From the NCBI RefSeq assembly GCF_002845275.2, contig NZ_CP088149.1, forward strand, positions 2,786,501 through 2,850,500: a stretch of 64,000 nt of DNA. Direction: 5' to 3'. The stretch's first letter is position 1; every line of letters begins with the position of its first letter. This DNA is from Pseudomonas sp. S06B 330 (GTDB taxonomy: Bacteria > Pseudomonadota > Gammaproteobacteria > Pseudomonadales > Pseudomonadaceae). The translations under genes and the position numbers were made by a program. Below, piece by piece: positions 60,997 to 64,000 of this stretch. The notes beneath the pieces were generated by a model that saw only the letters and a list, made by a program, of their open reading frames with translations, was not told where the DNA came from and did no database searches.

Positions 60997-63458
60997 TGCG
61001 CCCGTTGCTGATCGCTTTGCAGGCGTTGCTCAGTCATTGGCGGCGCCATCGCGTGCAGTTTTTCAGTATCTTCACCGGTTTGTGGCTGGCGACTGCGCTG
61101 TGGACCGGCGTCCAGGCACTGAACAGCCAGGCGCGCAGTGACTACGCTCGTGCCAGCGCGGTGTTGGCAGGGGCAGTGCACGGGCAACTGGTGGCCGCTG
61201 ACGCCGAGCGTTTCGACCAGTCGCTGTACCTGGCGTTGCGCCAGCGTGGCTGGCCCGTCACCCCGATACTGGAAGGACGCTTGCGTTTTGCTGCTGAGCA
61301 GCCGTTGGCGGTAAGACTGATCGGCATCGAACCATTGAGCCTGCCAGCGACGATGGAGGTTGCCGGTACCCAAGTGCAAACCTTCGACCTGCAGGCGTTC
61401 ATTGCTATGCCCGGGCAAGCCTGGATTGGGCCGGACACGCTGCAGCGACTGGGGAAGCATAGTGGCGATCAAGCGCTCAGCAGTGACGGCCAGCTACTCC
61501 CGCCTTTCGTGCTCAAACCACAGTTGGCACCGGGGGTCATCGTCGTCGATATCGGCCATGCCCAGACACTGTTGCAGGCGCCGCGGCAGCTGTCACAGTT
61601 GCTGTTGACGGCCTCTCCAGGGCCGTTGCCCACCGAGTTTGCTACCCGCCTTAAAGTGCAGCCGCCCAGTGATGATGGCGGCTTGCAGCGCCTGACCGAC
61701 AGCTTCCATCTCAACCTGACGGCACTTGGGTTGTTGGCGTTTGTCGTCGGGCTGTTTATCGCCCATGCTGCCATCGGTCTGGCGCTTGAACGGCGCCGTG
61801 GTCTGATTCGCACGCTGCGCGCCTGTGGCATCAGCTTGAACACAGTGCTGGCCAGCCTTGCGCTGGAACTGGGAGTGTTTGCGTTACTGGGTGGTCTGGC
61901 TGGGGTGGCCAGTGGTTATGCAGTGGCCGCGTTGTTGCTGCCCGATGTCGCTGCCAGCCTGCGCGGCCTATACGGTGCGCAGGTCGCCGGGCACTTGAGT
62001 CTGCCGGCCTGGTGGTGGCTGGCGGGGGGCCTGATGAGCGTATTGGGCGCTCTGCTGGCAGGCGCTGGCAGTGTGCTGCGTGCGGCCCGTCTGCCGCTGC
62101 TGGCCCTGGCACAACCGCAGGCGTGGCGAATGGCCCAAGGGCCCTGGTTGAAGCGTCAGGCCGCAGTTGCAGGGGTTTTGCTGCTGGTGGCGGTCAGTTG
62201 TTGGCAGTTGGGCAACAGCCTGCCCAGCGCTTTGGTGTTGCTTGCTGCATTGCTGTTGGCCGCAGCGCTGCTGTTGCCTGCCTTGCTCGATGGCGCGCTG
62301 GTGATCTTGACACGCTACTGCCATCGACCCCTGGCGCAATGGTTCATCGCCGACAGTCGCCAACAGTTACCGGCGCTGAACCTGGCACTGATGGCATTGT
62401 TGCTTGCCTTGGCAGCCAGTGTCGGCGTGGGCAGCATGACTGAGGGCTTTCGCAAAACCTTTACTGGCTGGCTTGACCAGCGCCTGTCCGCCGACCTGTA
62501 CGTTAGCCCTCGAGACACTCGGCAAGGTTTGCACGTGCGCGATTGGCTTGCCCAGCAGCCGACCGTCACGGCGGTGCTGCCCAACTGGCGTGTTGAGGTA
62601 CGTCTGAACGACTGGCCAGTACAGCTTCAGGGCATCATCGATGATCCCGGTTACCGTTCACACTGGCCGTTACTGGAACACCGCACACGTGCCTGGGAAC
62701 AACTGGCCAGCGGTCGCGCCGTCATGCTCAGTGAGCAACTGGCCCGGCGCTTGGGCCTGCAGCTCGGCGATCGTCTGCAACTGCCTGGTGAGTCGATACC
62801 CGCGATGACCGTGGTGGGTGTGTATGCCGACTACGGCAACCCCAAGGGCCATCTGCTGGTTAACGCCGACTGGCTGCGCCGGTACTGGCCGCAGGCGAGT
62901 CTCACGGGGCTGAGCATCAGTCTGCCGCCCGAAGGGCTTACCGGGCTTAAAACCGAGCTGCAGCAACGCTTTGCCCTGGATGACAGCCGTGTTGTCGAGC
63001 AATCGAGTTTGAAACACTGGTCGACCGAAGTCTTCAGCCGGACCTTTGCCGCCACCACAGCCCTCAATAGCCTGACGTTGGGTGTTGCCGGTATCGCGTT
63101 GTTTATCAGCCTGCTGACATTGGCGCAGAGTCGCCTGGGACAACTGGCGCCACTATGGGCCCTGGGCGTAGGACGCACACAGCTGATCTGCTTATCGCTT
63201 GGCCAGACCTTGATGCTGAGCAGCCTCACCGTGGTGTTGGCGATCCCCTTGGGCATAGCCCTTGCCTGGTGCCTGGTGGCCGTGGTCAACGTGCAGGCGT
63301 TTGGCTGGCGGTTGCCGCTGCACCTGTTTCCCCTGCAACTGCTGCACTTGGCATTGCTGGGTGTGCTCACCAGCCTGTTGGCCAGTGCTTGGCCGCTGTG
63401 GCAATTGGCGCGGCGTCAGCCAAGCGAACTGTTGAGGCGATTTGCCGATGAAGCCTGA
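60996..63458 (+). CDS. FtsX-family ABC transporter permease
   Basis: 820 residues. One N-terminal span (VQFFSIFTGLWLATALW), an extracytoplasmic domain, a first FtsX-like span cluster from about residue 250 (LLAFVVGLFIAHAAIGLALE), another after residue 385, and a final FtsX cluster near 690-810 (LGVAGIALFISLLTLAQSRL). Start ATG overlapping the ATPase stop; the frame is open upstream but inside the ATPase gene. Confidence 0.87.
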   Translation: MRPLLIALQALLSHWRRHRVQFFSIFTGLWLATALWTGVQALNSQARSDYARASAVLAGAVHGQLVAADAERFDQSLYLALRQRGWPVTPILEGRLRFAAEQPLAVRLIGIEPLSLPATMEVAGTQVQTFDLQAFIAMPGQAWIGPDTLQRLGKHSGDQALSSDGQLLPPFVLKPQLAPGVIVVDIGHAQTLLQAPRQLSQLLLTASPGPLPTEFATRLKVQPPSDDGGLQRLTDSFHLNLTALGLLAFVVGLFIAHAAIGLALERRRGLIRTLRACGISLNTVLASLALELGVFALLGGLAGVASGYAVAALLLPDVAASLRGLYGAQVAGHLSLPAWWWLAGGLMSVLGALLAGAGSVLRAARLPLLALAQPQAWRMAQGPWLKRQAAVAGVLLLVAVSCWQLGNSLPSALVLLAALLLAAALLLPALLDGALVILTRYCHRPLAQWFIADSRQQLPALNLALMALLLALAASVGVGSMTEGFRKTFTGWLDQRLSADLYVSPRDTRQGLHVRDWLAQQPTVTAVLPNWRVEVRLNDWPVQLQGIIDDPGYRSHWPLLEHRTRAWEQLASGRAVMLSEQLARRLGLQLGDRLQLPGESIPAMTVVGVYADYGNPKGHLLVNADWLRRYWPQASLTGLSISLPPEGLTGLKTELQQRFALDDSRVVEQSSLKHWSTEVFSRTFAATTALNSLTLGVAGIALFISLLTLAQSRLGQLAPLWALGVGRTQLICLSLGQTLMLSSLTVVLAIPLGIALAWCLVAVVNVQAFGWRLPLHLFPLQLLHLALLGVLTSLLASAWPLWQLARRQPSELLRRFADEA

Positions 63459-64000
63459 AGCCTGTGTATTGATGCTGGTCCTGCTGCTGTGCGGGTGTGA
63501 TCAACCTGTGCCGTCTGCGAAAAACTTTGCCGGACTGGGGCAGGATGCTGCGGCTTTTAAACAGGTGACGCGCAATCGAGTGCTGGTGTTTCCCCTTGAC
63601 CACGGTGCCCATGAGGGTTTTCGCATTGAGTGGTGGTACGTCACCGCCAACCTCAAGGACAGCCAAGGGCGTGACTGGGGCGTGCAGTGGACCTTGTTCC
63701 GCTCGGCCCTGCGCCCCGGTCCGGAAACGGCTGACTGGAGCAGCCCGAACCTGTGGCTGGGGCACGCCGCGCTGACAGGCCCAGGCGGGCATCAATCCAG
63801 TGAGACGCTGGCGCGCGGCGGTATCGGCCAGGCGGGCGTTGAAACGCAACCGTTCCGGGCCTGGATCAACGACTGGTCGCTGCTGGGCAACGATGGCATC
63901 GATCACCTGCGCATGAGCGCCAGCGATCCGCGCTTTCGCTATGACTTGAACTTGGTCAGTGATCGGCCAGTGGTGCTGCATGGCATTCAGGGTTACAGCG
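63448..64000 (+). CDS. AttH-like / lipocalin-like (CrtC-family) lipoprotein, 3' end outside the window
   Basis: Begins MKPEACVLMLVLLLCGCDQP, a lipoprotein signal with lipobox LCGC. EGFRIEWWYVTANLKDSQGR and WTLFRSALRPG followed by WLGHAALT are hallmarks of AttH/CrtC-like hydrolase-lipocalin proteins. ATG overlaps the end of the permease gene by 11 bases. 184 codons are visible and the frame is still open at the window end. Confidence 0.85.
   Translation, partial: MKPEACVLMLVLLLCGCDQPVPSAKNFAGLGQDAAAFKQVTRNRVLVFPLDHGAHEGFRIEWWYVTANLKDSQGRDWGVQWTLFRSALRPGPETADWSSPNLWLGHAALTGPGGHQSSETLARGGIGQAGVETQPFRAWINDWSLLGNDGIDHLRMSASDPRFRYDLNLVSDRPVVLHGIQGYS

Noticed and set aside
1..64000. tRNA, rRNA or insertion sequences
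   Set aside because: No cloverleaf-like tRNA sequence, rRNA segment or transposase frame was recognised anywhere in the window.

Overview
The window is high-GC chromosomal DNA that reads as a Pseudomonas (putida/fluorescens-like) steroid or bile-acid degradation locus. Evidence for the genus is codon and base composition, compact operons with ATGA/GTGA overlaps, and Pseudomonas-style intergenic REP-like palindromes (a large GTAGCCGCTGCCG...CGGCAGCGGCTAC family and a short GTGGGAGCCGGCCTTGCCGGC family). I assigned products by reading translated frames; no database search was run.

Layout. 0.4-5.2 kb: YCF48-like protein, MMPL/RND transporter and LuxR-type regulator. 5.3-6.9 kb: HsdA-like 3-alpha-hydroxysteroid dehydrogenase plus another SDR. 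7.0-10.6 kb, minus strand: 7-alpha-HSDH-like SDR, then TesE-TesF-TesG-type hydratase, acylating aldehyde dehydrogenase and aldolase. 10.9-14.8 kb: HsaA/TesA2-type oxygenase, KshB reductase, FadD3-like ligase. 15.0-17.9 kb: DUF1302 outer-membrane protein and an old-yellow-enzyme. 18.1-19.0 kb, minus: HsaD/TesD hydrolase. 19.2-21.4 kb: two SDRs and a SnoaL-like protein. 36.5-38.8 kb, minus: a pair of acyl-CoA dehydrogenases. 39.0-51.4 kb: TesB/HsaC dioxygenase and a nearly complete ring C/D set (IpdA, IpdB, enoyl-CoA hydratase, IpdC, EchA20, two acyl-CoA dehydrogenases, FadA6-like thiolase, SDR, IpdF, MaoC hydratase, thiolase). 51.5-58.9 kb: a second YCF48-RND-LuxR module, DUF1329 protein and KshA oxygenase. 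59.4-64 kb: unrelated Yip1-like protein and an AttEFGH-like ABC/FtsX/lipoprotein set, cut by the window end.

Together these genes would import a steroid (DUF1302, DUF1329, YCF48, RND), oxidise or remove hydroxyls (SDRs, SnoaL-like), open ring B (KshAB), cleave ring A (HsaA, TesB, TesD), convert the C6 fragment to propanoyl- or acetyl-CoA and pyruvate (TesEFG), and degrade rings C/D (FadD3, FadE pairs, Ipd enzymes, thiolases). KstD and the HsaB/TesA1 flavin reductase are not in the window.

Two things stand out. First, a 17-bp motif, consensus AGTCC-N4-GGACGATG, sits 50-145 bp upstream of the first gene of essentially every steroid operon (13 sites, both strands) and nowhere else that I found. 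It is a candidate operator, most simply for the two LuxR-type (TeiR-like) regulators, whose DNA-binding helices are nearly identical. Second, a 15-kb type VI secretion island (21.7-36.4 kb) interrupts the catabolic locus: VgrG, DUF4123 adaptor, a VasX-like transmembrane effector, and then eight tandem multi-membrane-span putative immunity genes plus a relic of a ninth. Each repeat unit carries a decayed copy of the effector's 3' end. The immunity copies are mosaics of a few N-terminal and four C-terminal types, and lack evident Shine-Dalgarno sites.
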